Origin: Rubripirellula sp. | GTDB lineage: Bacteria; Planctomycetota; Planctomycetia; Pirellulales; Pirellulaceae | Reading direction: 5' to 3' | Assembly: GCA_029245125.1 (NCBI GenBank) | Contig: JAQWPZ010000196.1 | Span: forward strand, 1 to 60,012 | Length of the DNA: 60,012 bases | Shown here: positions 24,540-33,726 of the stretch, in pieces | Position numbering within the stretch: the first letter of the stretch is position 1 | Layout of the letters: each line of letters begins with the position of its first letter | Program-made: the position numbers and the translations under genes | Notes under the pieces: generated by a model | What the model saw: only the letters and a program-made list of their open reading frames with translations | Told to the model about the DNA's origin: nothing | Databases searched by the model: none

Positions 24540-26018
24540 ATGTCGATCGACGGTTACCCCACCGAAACCATCATAGGTCTAGAAGTTCACGTTCAGTTAA
24601 AGACGAACACGAAGTTATTTTGTGGTTGCAGCACGCAATTTGGTGCTCCGGCTAACACACAAGTCTGTCCGGTTTGCCTCGGCTTGCCTGGGGCACTGCC
24701 GGTCATGAACGAAGCCGCAATCGATTTAGCAATCCGAGCCGGCTTGGCACTTGATTGCTCCATCCCGCCGCTGACCAAATGGGATCGCAAGCAATACTTT
24801 TATCCCGACCTGCCAAAGGGCTACCAAATCAGTCAATTTGACTTGCCGATTTGCGCGGATGGCTTCATCGAGATCGACAATCCAGATGCCCCAGAACAGA
24901 CTCGCCGCATCGACATACTCCGTGCCCACTTAGAAGAAGATGCCGGCAAGAGCATGCACGATGAGGCAACCGGCCGCAGTGAATCGCGGATCGATCTCAA
25001 TCGCTGCGGAACGCCTCTGCTGGAAATCGTCAGCCAACCTGACATGCGATCGTCGACCGAAGCGAAGCTCTATTTGACGGAACTTAAACTGCGCATGACA
25101 CACCTCGGAATCTCCGACTGTGAAATGCAGGAGGGCAGTCTCCGCGTCGACGCCAACGTGAACTTGCATATCGATGTTGATGGCAAAAAAGTCGCGACAC
25201 CGATCGTCGAAATCAAGAACATGAATAGTTTTCGAGCAGTCGAACGGGCCATCGATTACGAGGTCGATCGGCAATATGACGAATGGGAAGAAACGGGAAA
25301 AACCATCCAAGATATGCCCAAGCGGACTTTTGGCTGGGACGATTCGAAAGAGCGCACGTTCAAGCAACGAGAAAAAGAAGAGTCGGCCGACTACCGATAT
25401 TTCCCCGATCCAGATTTACTGCCGATTCGCGTTCCGGTTGAACGCATCGACCAGGCACGAAATGGCTTGGGAGAAATGCCCGCTGCCATCCGCACCAGAT
25501 TGCAGGGCCAGTACGACATCAAGCCTTACGATGCAAATGTGATCGTCAATCAGGGCCGTGAATTGATCGATTACTACGAAGTCGTAGCGAACAATTCAGG
25601 AGATGGCAAACGATCCAGCAGTTGGATTCAGCAAGACGTCCTGCGGACCATGAATGACCGCCAATGCTCCGTCAGCGATTTCCCAATCTCAGCCGAAAAA
25701 CTGGGCGAACTCCTCAAGCAAGTCTCCGCAGGCAGCCTTGACAACACTCGAGCGAGAGATGTCTTTGCACATTTGCTAGATAAGGATTGCACCGTGGAAG
25801 AGGCAATCGAAGCCTTAGGCATCGTGTCGGTCGACGGCAATGAACTTGAGTCGCTATGCCAAGAACTGCTACAAACGAATCCTTCGGTCGTCGAAGACTA
25901 CCAAGGTGGTAAAAAGCAGGCGATCGGATCCCTGATCGGACAGGCCAAAAAGAAAAATCCCAATGCGAATCCGCAACAGGTTCGCGAGACGCTGCTACGG
26001 ATACTCGATTCGATGTAG
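24540..26018 (+). CDS. gatB: Asp-tRNA(Asn)/Glu-tRNA(Gln) amidotransferase subunit B
   Basis: A 492-residue GatB. It starts with GLEVHVQLKTNTKLFCGCST and contains CPVCLGLPGALPV, giving the two cysteine pairs of the zinc site. The kinase-like core includes RKQYFYPDLPKGYQISQFD and HLEEDAGKS. The C-terminal YqeY-like tail domain ends in GKKQAIGSLIGQAKKKNPNANP, which binds the tRNA. It phosphorylates the mischarged glutamyl or aspartyl group and amidates it using ammonia from GatA. It is co-oriented with gatA and almost certainly co-transcribed. Confidence 0.97.
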   Translation: MSIDGYPTETIIGLEVHVQLKTNTKLFCGCSTQFGAPANTQVCPVCLGLPGALPVMNEAAIDLAIRAGLALDCSIPPLTKWDRKQYFYPDLPKGYQISQFDLPICADGFIEIDNPDAPEQTRRIDILRAHLEEDAGKSMHDEATGRSESRIDLNRCGTPLLEIVSQPDMRSSTEAKLYLTELKLRMTHLGISDCEMQEGSLRVDANVNLHIDVDGKKVATPIVEIKNMNSFRAVERAIDYEVDRQYDEWEETGKTIQDMPKRTFGWDDSKERTFKQREKEESADYRYFPDPDLLPIRVPVERIDQARNGLGEMPAAIRTRLQGQYDIKPYDANVIVNQGRELIDYYEVVANNSGDGKRSSSWIQQDVLRTMNDRQCSVSDFPISAEKLGELLKQVSAGSLDNTRARDVFAHLLDKDCTVEEAIEALGIVSVDGNELESLCQELLQTNPSVVEDYQGGKKQAIGSLIGQAKKKNPNANPQQVRETLLRILDSM

Positions 26019-26086
26019 TCTCGCCACCTGATTCGGAGAGACTCCAACACATGAGTTGTTAGGTGAGGCAGGAAAGGGACTACGGG

Positions 26087-26518
26087 ATGCTAATGATCGT
26101 GACGCTGATCGTCACGATCGCCATTTGGTTGCTACTGATGCCCATTGTGCCCGCGATTGCATCGGCCACTTTGCACCGCTTCCATCTACGAACGTCGTCG
26201 TTCACTGTTTGGGCCATGCAGTTTCCGATACCGGCAATGTACAACTTCGCGAACCGGTACAAAGTCCAAGCGGATCAGGTGTCCTCCACGCCCTCGGATA
26301 CGGTCCCCTTGGATGGCAGGATGGTGAACCACTTTCCCGCTCGTATTTTCACTTTCGCTGATGGTCGCTACTTGCATCTACGCCACGGTGAGGATCGCTG
26401 GCTAACGATCGAATCATCCTATCGCGGTCAAAGCTTGCGAACACATTTCCATGCGGAACCGGCTGAGGAGTACGGATTCGAATTGCATCGTCTCGATGGA
26501 AATCCGGGCACGCGATGA
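26087..26518 (+). CDS. Small membrane-anchored protein of unknown function
   Basis: 143 residues from ATG 26087 (ATG 26093 and GTG 26063 are alternatives). One N-terminal hydrophobic helix (MLMIVTLIVTIAIWLLLMPIV) is followed by a ~100-residue soluble part with ARIFTFADGRYLHLRHGEDRW. I do not recognise a family. Its TGA overlaps the ATG of the next gene (ATGA), so the two are translationally coupled. Upstream lies gatB, 68 bases away. The pairing suggests a two-component membrane complex, but no function can be assigned. Confidence 0.65.
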   Translation: MLMIVTLIVTIAIWLLLMPIVPAIASATLHRFHLRTSSFTVWAMQFPIPAMYNFANRYKVQADQVSSTPSDTVPLDGRMVNHFPARIFTFADGRYLHLRHGEDRWLTIESSYRGQSLRTHFHAEPAEEYGFELHRLDGNPGTR

Positions 26519-27342
26519 GCAGTATCAGCAAACCAGACTCGAACTTGACGACCACGCTCACCCCCACCAATCAGCTCAATCGAACGCTTTTCGGTCATCG
26601 CCTTGTTCAAGGCGGTATCCTGCTAACGTTGATTTGGAAGTGGTCTTTCTTTGTCGCTGCGAACAGCATGTATGATGCCATCCCACTGAGCGACCCATTT
26701 TTTCCCGCCTGGCTTCAGTCGGCAATAACGGTCCGAGTCGCCTTTGTTACGGCGGTTGCCGCGGTAGGATTGAATCTGGCCACAGACCGCCACAGGCTAC
26801 AGTGGATTTGTTCGCTGACGGCACTGCTGTGCATGACGGTGCTGTGCATTCATCAAGCCAGTTACAACGACATGACCTTCGTGACTGCGTGGTGGGCGTG
26901 TGTGTGGGCCATGTGGTTCGTCAACCACTTGAACGATCCCGATCAAGCAAGCCTGCTCCGACGTGCAAGCTTCCTAAGCCGACTCATCATTTCGCTGATT
27001 CTTCTCGGAGGAGCTTCGGGAAAGTGGACCGCAGAATATTGGTCAGGTGAGGTCTTTGCCGACATCTACTTTAAAGACCGTGAGTTTTGGGTCTTTCAAT
27101 GGCTACGAAGCTATTTCGAGCCAGACCAACTGCGGACGATCGCCATGTGGTACAGCCGCAAAGTAGTTCTGATCGAAACGATCGCCGGCCTCGGGCTTTG
27201 GGCCCTGCCACCACGGATCGCGGCAGTAATGGCAATCCTGTTGCTGGCTTCGATCGCGCTGCTGTCAAACTTCTTGCTCTTCTCTGTCTTGTTCGCACTG
27301 ATCGGTTTGGCATCGGTCGGGCTATTGGTGCCGAGATCCTAG
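26515..27342 (+). CDS. Polytopic membrane protein, weakly HTTM/DoxX-like
   Basis: 275 residues with about six to seven hydrophobic helices. Conserved-looking polar spots include LIWKWSFF near the start, CIHQASYND in the middle, and GGASGKWTAEYWSG. The arrangement recalls HTTM (vitamin K-carboxylase-like) or DoxX-type membrane proteins, but the match is too loose to call. It overlaps the preceding small membrane protein by four bases. The convergent hisB gene ends 47 bases downstream. Confidence 0.65.
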   Translation: MSSISKPDSNLTTTLTPTNQLNRTLFGHRLVQGGILLTLIWKWSFFVAANSMYDAIPLSDPFFPAWLQSAITVRVAFVTAVAAVGLNLATDRHRLQWICSLTALLCMTVLCIHQASYNDMTFVTAWWACVWAMWFVNHLNDPDQASLLRRASFLSRLIISLILLGGASGKWTAEYWSGEVFADIYFKDREFWVFQWLRSYFEPDQLRTIAMWYSRKVVLIETIAGLGLWALPPRIAAVMAILLLASIALLSNFLLFSVLFALIGLASVGLLVPRS

Positions 27343-27389
27343 GTCAACCCTGTAGTTCGGCTCGTCTCTTACGATGCTCGCAGTTCGAA

Positions 27390-27977
27390 CTACAGCACAC
27401 CTTTGGTGCTGGGAACCGCGTCCGATCGGGGATCATTTTCGACTGCCATTCGGATCGCTCGGGCCGTCGCCTTGAAGACACACTCCGAAATGTGATGAGC
27501 ATTGCTGCCATGATGCAACAGTACGTGTAGGTTACAGCGGGCGTTGACAGCAAACGACTGCCAAAAATGTTCGACCAGTTCGCTGTCGAAAGAACCTATT
27601 TTCGCAGCAGCAATCGGCGATTGATACTCAAAAGCGTAACGCCCTCCCATATCGACAGCTGAAGTGACGAGGCACTCATCCATTGGTAAAGTGAAATGCC
27701 CGTACCGACGAATACCGGCTCGATTACTGAGCGTTTGATCGACTGCTTGCCCCAGCGAGATTCCCACATCCTCACAGGTGTGGTGATCGTCCACTTGCAA
27801 ATCTCCGATTGCCTTTACGTCCAAGTCGATGAGGGCATGCTTGGCGAAAAGGTCGAGCATGTGATCCAAGAACCCGATCCCTGTGCTGCGAACTCCCTGG
27901 CCGTTGCCGTCCAGATTGATCGTCAGTTCGATCTCGGTTTCACCCGTTTTGCGTTCTATGGTTGCTGTTCGCGTCAT
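27390..27977 (-). CDS. hisB: Imidazoleglycerol-phosphate dehydratase
   Basis: 195 residues, the standalone dehydratase length without a HAD phosphatase domain. The two-metal site motifs are GFLDHMLDLFAKH, DDHHTCEDVG, ELVEHFWQSFA and GSNAHHISECVFKA. It dehydrates imidazole glycerol phosphate to imidazole acetol phosphate in histidine synthesis. ATG 27977 gives the family N-terminus MTRTATIERKTGETEI; seven extra upstream codons are open. It lies 33 bases downstream of hisC on the same strand. A separate histidinol phosphatase is needed, and the HisN-like protein at 41865 could supply it. Confidence 0.96.
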   Translation of the reverse strand: MTRTATIERKTGETEIELTINLDGNGQGVRSTGIGFLDHMLDLFAKHALIDLDVKAIGDLQVDDHHTCEDVGISLGQAVDQTLSNRAGIRRYGHFTLPMDECLVTSAVDMGGRYAFEYQSPIAAAKIGSFDSELVEHFWQSFAVNARCNLHVLLHHGSNAHHISECVFKATARAIRMAVENDPRSDAVPSTKGVL

Positions 27978-28010
27978 CACTTTGGGCGGCCGGAACACCG
28001 CCGTTCCCCG

Positions 28011-29090
28011 CTAATTAGAGGATGAAACTTGTTCCAGAAACCGATTTAACACTAACAGGCAAGCATCCACCTGTTCATCGGTGCCGACGGAGATTCGCAG
28101 GCCATCACCCCAGGAGGGGAATTGCATGTAGCGAATCAGGATTTGATTATTCCGCAAATACTCATACATCGCTTCGTGCTGGCCACTGGGGTGAGTACAC
28201 CAAACAAAGTTTGCTTGCGAGGGAGTAGCTTCGAAACCGAGATCCGTCAGGCGAACCGCCAAACGTTCACGGGTGGCGTTCATCTTCGAGCAGGTTTCCT
28301 GCAACCACTCTCCACATCCCATCGCGGCGGTCGCAGCAGCAATCGAAAGAGCGTCGCAGTTGTAACTGTCTTTGATCTTTGCGAATTCGGAAATCACATG
28401 GGGCTGTGCCACCAGGAACCCAAAACGCACCCCAGCCAGACCATAGGATTTGCTGAGCGTACGAGTCACCATCACGCGCTCATTCTGCTGAACAAGCTCC
28501 AAACAATTCTGCTCCGCAAAATCGACATAAGCTTCGTCCACAACCAGTGGGCAATCGAGTGAATCAGCAAGTTGACTGACTCGCGACGGCGGCACGACCG
28601 TCCCGCTCGGACTATTGGGATTGGGGAGCAAAACTAATCGCAGATCCGAATCTGACTGCCCAAAGGCATCGGGAAGTTGCCATTCGGCATCGAACCTAAC
28701 CTGCTCCCAATTCGCTGCTTGAATGTCAGCCAGGGTGCGATACAGAATGTAGCTGGGGTAGGGCAGTCTCAACCGCTGACCTTCACCCACCAAACCACGC
28801 ACCAAAATTGTCAGGATCTCGTCGCTGCCGTTGCCAGCCAGAACCCACTCCGGCCCCGGTAACCCGAGCGATTCCGCTGCCGCCCGACGAAACGCAGTCG
28901 CCATCGGATCGGGATAACGATTCAGTGGACCCCCAGCCGCTGAGCGAATTGCGTCGACCACCGCCGACGGAGGAGGGTAGGGGTTCTCGTTTGTATTGAG
29001 CTTGATGTACTTCCCAGGCGGCGGTTGTTCGCCCGGCGCATACGGCAACATTTTTCCAAGCGCTGGACGAAGGAAGGAGGATTCGCTCAT
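28011..29090 (-). CDS. hisC: Histidinol-phosphate aminotransferase
   Basis: A 359-residue fold-type I PLP aminotransferase. Motifs seen are NTNENPYPPPSAV near the N-terminus, AGNGSDEIL for phosphate binding, NPNSPSGTV, the aspartate in LVVDEAYVDF, and the PLP lysine in TRTLSKSYGLAGVRFG. It transfers an amino group from glutamate to imidazole acetol phosphate. The start is ATG 29090, preceded by GGAAGGAGGA about eight bases upstream, a strong ribosome-binding site that decides against the longer open frame. It is in the hisD-hisC-hisB order. Confidence 0.95.
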   Translation of the reverse strand: MSESSFLRPALGKMLPYAPGEQPPPGKYIKLNTNENPYPPPSAVVDAIRSAAGGPLNRYPDPMATAFRRAAAESLGLPGPEWVLAGNGSDEILTILVRGLVGEGQRLRLPYPSYILYRTLADIQAANWEQVRFDAEWQLPDAFGQSDSDLRLVLLPNPNSPSGTVVPPSRVSQLADSLDCPLVVDEAYVDFAEQNCLELVQQNERVMVTRTLSKSYGLAGVRFGFLVAQPHVISEFAKIKDSYNCDALSIAAATAAMGCGEWLQETCSKMNATRERLAVRLTDLGFEATPSQANFVWCTHPSGQHEAMYEYLRNNQILIRYMQFPSWGDGLRISVGTDEQVDACLLVLNRFLEQVSSSN

Positions 29091-29269
29091 TGATTCTCGA
29101 GTGGCAGCGACAGCCGACTGGGCAAACTTATTTCGATGGTGATTCCGGTCGCAAACCGGCGGATTCCAGCAGCAAACATTCACCTGCGTGCGGAAAATCC
29201 AGTGTCAGGCGACCAATCGAATACTCGACCGGGGATCGACAGCAGCGCAGCTTGAGTCCTTATCGGACG

Positions 29270-30673
29270 TTAGGAACGTCGAATTGAGACGCTACGGGCG
29301 TGAGCGGTTAATCCTTCTTTCTCTGCTAAACGGACAACGTCGTCAGCGATTTGGTTCATGGCTGCCTCATCAAACTCCGTCACGCTGCCGCTTCGCAGAA
29401 AACTGTTGCTGGATAAACCGGCCGCCCACTTGCACGTCCCACCGGTTGGCAAAACATGACTTGGCCCGGCCGCGTAATCTCCCAACGCAACCGGTGTATA
29501 GTGCCCTAGGAACGCTGCACCGCTATTTCGCATTTTGGCGATCAGATCACCAGGGTTCGCGGTTTCGATATGCAAATGTTCTGGAGCAAATTGATCGCTC
29601 AATTCACAGGCGTGATCTTCGTCCCGAACCAAGATCAATGCGCCGAATGCTTCTAAGCTATCCAGTGTTAGCTCGTTGCGTTCCAAGGTTGCTAATTGCT
29701 TGACCAATTCCTCCTGCACCTGCTCGAACAATCCTTGATCCCACGTGATCAGGATCGCTGATCCGGGTGAATGCTCTGCTTGGGAGAGCAGATCCACAGC
29801 GACAAAATCGGGGCGGGCGGTTTGGTCGGCGATCACGATAACTTCACTCGGCCCGGCGAAGGAATCGATGTCGACTGTCCCGAATACATACTTTTTGGCT
29901 AGGGCGACAAACAGACTGCCCGGCCCGACAATTTTATCAACGGCGGCAATTTCATCGCATCCATAGGCCAGCGCTGCGACGGCTTGTGCACCACCGACGC
30001 GATAAACTTCCCGCACACCTAGTTCATGACAGGTAGCTAACATTTCCTGGTTGTACGCTCCGAACGCGGTAGGAGGCGCGACAACCGCAATTTCCTTCAC
30101 GCCCGCCACTTGGGCCGGTACGACAGTCATCAACACACTCGATGGATAAGCTGCGGCACCACCAGGTACACAAACCCCAACTCGCCGAAGCGGCTGGTAA
30201 CGCTGCGTCAGCCTGACACCGGGCTTCGGCTCGATCGTCACATCTCGGTGCAAGATCGCCTGCTGAAACTCAGCGATGTTATCCCGAATCCGGCGGATCG
30301 ACGCAATCAGTTCCGGATCGACCGAGGCGTGCGCTTGGGCCAGATCCTCGAGCGGCACCATCAGCTGATCGGCTGCGAGGTCAACCTTGTCAAGCGCATT
30401 GTTGTAACGGAGCAGGGCAGTTGACCCTTGCTGGGCGACGTCGTCACAAATCTGCCGTACGACCTGGACCGGTGTGAGAGGCTCCCCAAACACCTCCTCA
30501 GTCAGCGCGCGTCCACGTGGGGAAACAATATCACCACGCGGGCTCAATTTGTCGCGAAGTTGATCAAGGATCTCGGTGGCACCGGAGCGGGCGTCCACAC
30601 GAGCAATCTTTAGGGAAGAAATCTCGGGCGACATCGTAGTATCGAATGAGGAACGAGGCAGTTCGGTTGTCAT
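29270..30673 (-). CDS. hisD: Histidinol dehydrogenase
   Basis: About 467 residues from ATG 30673, or 454 from ATG 30634, which is closer to the family length. The NAD-linked zinc enzyme oxidises histidinol to histidine. Visible motifs are the VCVPGGAAAYPSSVLM block, YRVGGAQAVAALAYG, zinc ligands Gln and His in SQAEHSPGSA, and the catalytic Glu-His in FAPEHLHIE. The LGDYAAGPSHVLPTGG region holds the third zinc ligand. The 179 bases between hisD and hisC hold no gene. It is divergent from the threonine aldolase gene. Confidence 0.95.
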   Translation of the reverse strand: MTTELPRSSFDTTMSPEISSLKIARVDARSGATEILDQLRDKLSPRGDIVSPRGRALTEEVFGEPLTPVQVVRQICDDVAQQGSTALLRYNNALDKVDLAADQLMVPLEDLAQAHASVDPELIASIRRIRDNIAEFQQAILHRDVTIEPKPGVRLTQRYQPLRRVGVCVPGGAAAYPSSVLMTVVPAQVAGVKEIAVVAPPTAFGAYNQEMLATCHELGVREVYRVGGAQAVAALAYGCDEIAAVDKIVGPGSLFVALAKKYVFGTVDIDSFAGPSEVIVIADQTARPDFVAVDLLSQAEHSPGSAILITWDQGLFEQVQEELVKQLATLERNELTLDSLEAFGALILVRDEDHACELSDQFAPEHLHIETANPGDLIAKMRNSGAAFLGHYTPVALGDYAAGPSHVLPTGGTCKWAAGLSSNSFLRSGSVTEFDEAAMNQIADDVVRLAEKEGLTAHARSVSIRRS

Positions 30674-30756
30674 GATAAGCCGGTACGACGATATTGAGTA
30701 GGAAGGACTGGGACCTGCGTCTCCATTGCCGCACGAGCGAGTGGCCTCGCACAACG

Positions 30757-30814
30757 TTTTTTTGGCCCTTGGACCTTTTTGGCCCTCCTATTTTTCGGCC
30801 CTCGAACTTTTTTT
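30757..30814 (+). repeat. T-run/GGCCCT repeats upstream of the threonine aldolase gene
   Basis: Three copies of T(5-7)-(C)GGCCCT occur at 30757-30769, 30776-30786 and 30791-30802, with GGCCCT spaced 17 and 16 bases apart. A final run of seven T lies at 30808-30814, ten bases before the ATG at 30825. This occupies most of the untranslated leader. It may be a degenerate tandem repeat or a regulatory site; no protein or RNA family is recognised. Confidence 0.7.
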
Positions 30815-30824
30815 GAGCAGTGTT

Positions 30825-31880
30825 ATGACCGATGTGATTGACCTGAGAAGTGACACAGTGACGCAGCCTACACCCGAAATGAGGCGGGCGATCGCTGACG
30901 CAGAGGTCGGCGATGCCGTGATTGACATCGATCCGACAGTCCAGCGACTGGAGGAATTCACGGCAGATCTGCTCGGGATGCCAGCCGCCGTCTTCATGCC
31001 CAGTGGATCAATGACCAATCAGGTCGCCATTCGTGTTCACTGCGACCGCGGCAGCGAATTTCTCTGTGAATCCGAAGCTCACATCTATCACTACGAACAG
31101 GCCGCCTTCGCGCAGCTCTCTGGTTTGGTCGCTCACACAATTCACACCGAAAATGGTGTCATGAGACGTGAGCATTTGGAGGGAAACGTCCGCCCAGAAA
31201 ATGAACACATGGTTCGCACACGACTGTTGTGTGTCGAGAATACACATAACCGCTGGGGAGGCCGAATTCAGCCGCAAGATGCCGTCGAGGACATCTGTCA
31301 GTGGGCGACTGAAAACGGCTTGAAACGGCACCTCGATGGGGCGCGACTCTGGAACGCAGCAGCCGCGACGGGCATCAGCGAAAGAGACTTAGTCGCCCCT
31401 TTCGACTCCGTTAGCGTCTGTTACAGCAAAGGCCTGGGAGCTCCCGTCGGCTCGGCGCTCGTCGGATCCGAGGACTTTCTTTACGAGGTGAGGCGAGCCC
31501 GCAAATTGTTCGGCGGTGGAATGAGACAAGCCGGGATCATCGCTGCCGGAGCCTTACACGCGATGCAACATCATCGCGATCGACTGCCCGAAGATCACGA
31601 TCACGCTCAGCGGTTGGCCGATGCCTGCGAAGCCTCTCCATCACTGTCGATCCGTGGCGGGCGTGTCGACACCAACATTATCATTTGCGAAATCGATCCG
31701 GCATGGGGAACCGCTGCCGAGATGGTCGCAATGTGTAAAGAGCAAGGCGTTTTGTCTTTAGCTGTCGGGCCCCAAGCAATCCGGTTCGTGACCCACCTGG
31801 ATGTCAATCGCAGTCAGATCGATCGGGCCTCCGAGATCATTCGCACGCTCACTGAATCCCCGATCCCCAAGTCGGTCTGA
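30825..31880 (+). CDS. ltaE: Low-specificity L-threonine aldolase
   Basis: A 351-residue fold-type I PLP enzyme of the threonine aldolase/beta-eliminating lyase family. It starts with the canonical IDLRSDTVTQPTPEMRRAI. PLP-site elements are PSGSMTNQVAI, the HLDGARLWNA aspartate-arginine motif and the lysine in SVCYSKGLGAPVGS. It cleaves L-threonine or allo-threonine to glycine and acetaldehyde. The frame is open upstream, but ATG 30825 matches the family start. Its TGA overlaps the next gene's ATG by one base (TGATG). Confidence 0.94.
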   Translation: MTDVIDLRSDTVTQPTPEMRRAIADAEVGDAVIDIDPTVQRLEEFTADLLGMPAAVFMPSGSMTNQVAIRVHCDRGSEFLCESEAHIYHYEQAAFAQLSGLVAHTIHTENGVMRREHLEGNVRPENEHMVRTRLLCVENTHNRWGGRIQPQDAVEDICQWATENGLKRHLDGARLWNAAAATGISERDLVAPFDSVSVCYSKGLGAPVGSALVGSEDFLYEVRRARKLFGGGMRQAGIIAAGALHAMQHHRDRLPEDHDHAQRLADACEASPSLSIRGGRVDTNIIICEIDPAWGTAAEMVAMCKEQGVLSLAVGPQAIRFVTHLDVNRSQIDRASEIIRTLTESPIPKSV

Positions 31881-33532
31881 TGGATCACCCATCCGCCTCG
31901 AAGAAAGGGATCACACTTGCTTCCATCGTGGTCTTTGGCGTCGCGGTGATGCTCCGAGTACCATCCTGCTATGAAAGCTTCTGGGTCGATGAACTGCATA
32001 CCGCCTGGGTGATCTGGGATGCCTTTGGTGACGTTACGCCCCGAGCAATACTGGGACATCAATCGCCCTTTTATTTTGTTGGGATGTGGGCCTGGAAACA
32101 GCTGGTCGGTAACAGCGAATTGGCACTGCGATTGAGCAGTGTCTTCGCTGTTGCACTTAGTGGAGTTGTATTGACTGCCGGAATTGCAAGATGGACCGGC
32201 AGTTTAATCGCGGGCATAGTTGCCGGCATGCTCATTGCCACAGAGACCAATTCTCTCTTTTTTGGTACCGAGCTAAGGCCCTACGGGATGGTGATGCTGC
32301 TCGCTTCCATCTCGCTGGTTCTCTTTCTCTCCTTGTTAGGTGAGCGATCACGACATCACCAAACAGGGAAATGGCTCGGTCTCAATGCGGCAATCATCCT
32401 CGCCATCCTCTGCCAACCCACCGCCGCTGGATTGATGTTGCTACCAGCAATCCTGATCGCCAGTTGGCTGATCCGCGAGCCGCGCGCACTCGCAAGAATC
32501 AACCTGTCGGATGCGATGATCTTGATTGGCGGATCGCTGGCGGCCCTAACGCTCTGGAATGTAACGCTGAACCAATCTTGGCAGCAACGCAATGCCTGGC
32601 GCTCGTTTGCCTCGGCAACAAACTGGCAACAAATCAGTGACATCTGGGATTGGAGGTGGCTCTGGGCCGCCCCGCTGATCGTGACGTTGATCGCTGTCGT
32701 GATTGCTGCCGCAAACCGTCAATTCCGACAAATCCGCTTACTGACGGTTGCTGCATGGACGATGGCCTCAACCGCGGTGCTGATGACAACCATCTATTGG
32801 TGGGTCTCGTGGATGGACTGGGTCCCAGTCTGGCACCGCCGGTACTTCGTCTCGGTGTTACCAATGTTTGCTTGTCTGAGCGGAATCTCTGTCGCCACAC
32901 TTCAGCTTGCCATAAAGCACCTTGCCCTAGAGCGTGCCGCGCGGAAGCCAGGCGGCAAATCAAATCCATCCTGGACGTGGCAAATCGTACCGACGCTCGT
33001 ATCCGTCGCGTTGATCATCGTTGTGCCAGCCAAGCAAGGCGTATTTCGTCGATTGCCCACCTATCCGGTTGCCTTGGTCGTCCGCGGCGAAGATTGGCGG
33101 AACACGATGCAATGGGTTCAATCCAACTCGCGACCAAATGATGTGATCTACCTTGATGCTGGACTGATCGAAAACAAGACGTGGCTGGACCAAACGGACC
33201 CGACTTTTCCCGCGGGAGAATCCGAATCTGCACAAATCGAATTCCTCAATTACGTTGCTGCTGGGCCCTACCCACTGAATCGGCGTTCTATTCCTTTTGA
33301 CCATGCAAAGAATGCGATCGATGATCGGCAACGAACGGGGCTTTCGCCCGAAATCGCTTCGCATCGGCAGTTCGCAATTCTGCGAAAACCGGCCAGTCGG
33401 CTAAAAAAATCAGAACTGCCTGAAGACGCACAAATCCACAGTTTCGGAAACGTGACCGTCATTTCCAAAAGCAACGTTCCAGATCGCATCCCCTCAACAA
33501 GCGAGGCGAACGGCGCGAGGAAAGCGGATTAA
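31880..33532 (+). CDS. Membrane glycosyltransferase, GT39/ArnT-like
   Basis: 550 residues with about ten hydrophobic helices and a hydrophilic C-terminal domain of ~170 residues. The first extracytoplasmic loop carries SFWVDELHTAW, with the acidic pair that catalyses transfer in GT-C enzymes. Later elements are HQSPFYFVGMWAW and TELRPYGMVMLLAS, typical of the dolichyl/undecaprenyl-phosphate-sugar mannosyltransferase superfamily. It probably transfers a sugar from a lipid carrier in the periplasm; the acceptor is unknown. It starts one base inside the threonine aldolase stop codon, indicating coupling, although no metabolic link is obvious. Confidence 0.8.
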   Translation: MDHPSASKKGITLASIVVFGVAVMLRVPSCYESFWVDELHTAWVIWDAFGDVTPRAILGHQSPFYFVGMWAWKQLVGNSELALRLSSVFAVALSGVVLTAGIARWTGSLIAGIVAGMLIATETNSLFFGTELRPYGMVMLLASISLVLFLSLLGERSRHHQTGKWLGLNAAIILAILCQPTAAGLMLLPAILIASWLIREPRALARINLSDAMILIGGSLAALTLWNVTLNQSWQQRNAWRSFASATNWQQISDIWDWRWLWAAPLIVTLIAVVIAAANRQFRQIRLLTVAAWTMASTAVLMTTIYWWVSWMDWVPVWHRRYFVSVLPMFACLSGISVATLQLAIKHLALERAARKPGGKSNPSWTWQIVPTLVSVALIIVVPAKQGVFRRLPTYPVALVVRGEDWRNTMQWVQSNSRPNDVIYLDAGLIENKTWLDQTDPTFPAGESESAQIEFLNYVAAGPYPLNRRSIPFDHAKNAIDDRQRTGLSPEIASHRQFAILRKPASRLKKSELPEDAQIHSFGNVTVISKSNVPDRIPSTSEANGARKAD

Positions 33533-33726
33533 TCAACTACTGAAATGAGCGTTTTCCTTCGCCCGCGGCGTAAAATTGATAACTTGGCAACCTCGTCGAT
33601 CCTACGAAATTGCCAGGGAACTAACATACCAACTGCTGTTGAGTAGCATCCTCCACCATGCGAACCGAATCGTTCGCCAGGATGCTCTAAACCCACAGTC
33701 CGCTTGGCTAAGAGCAATTGAAACGA

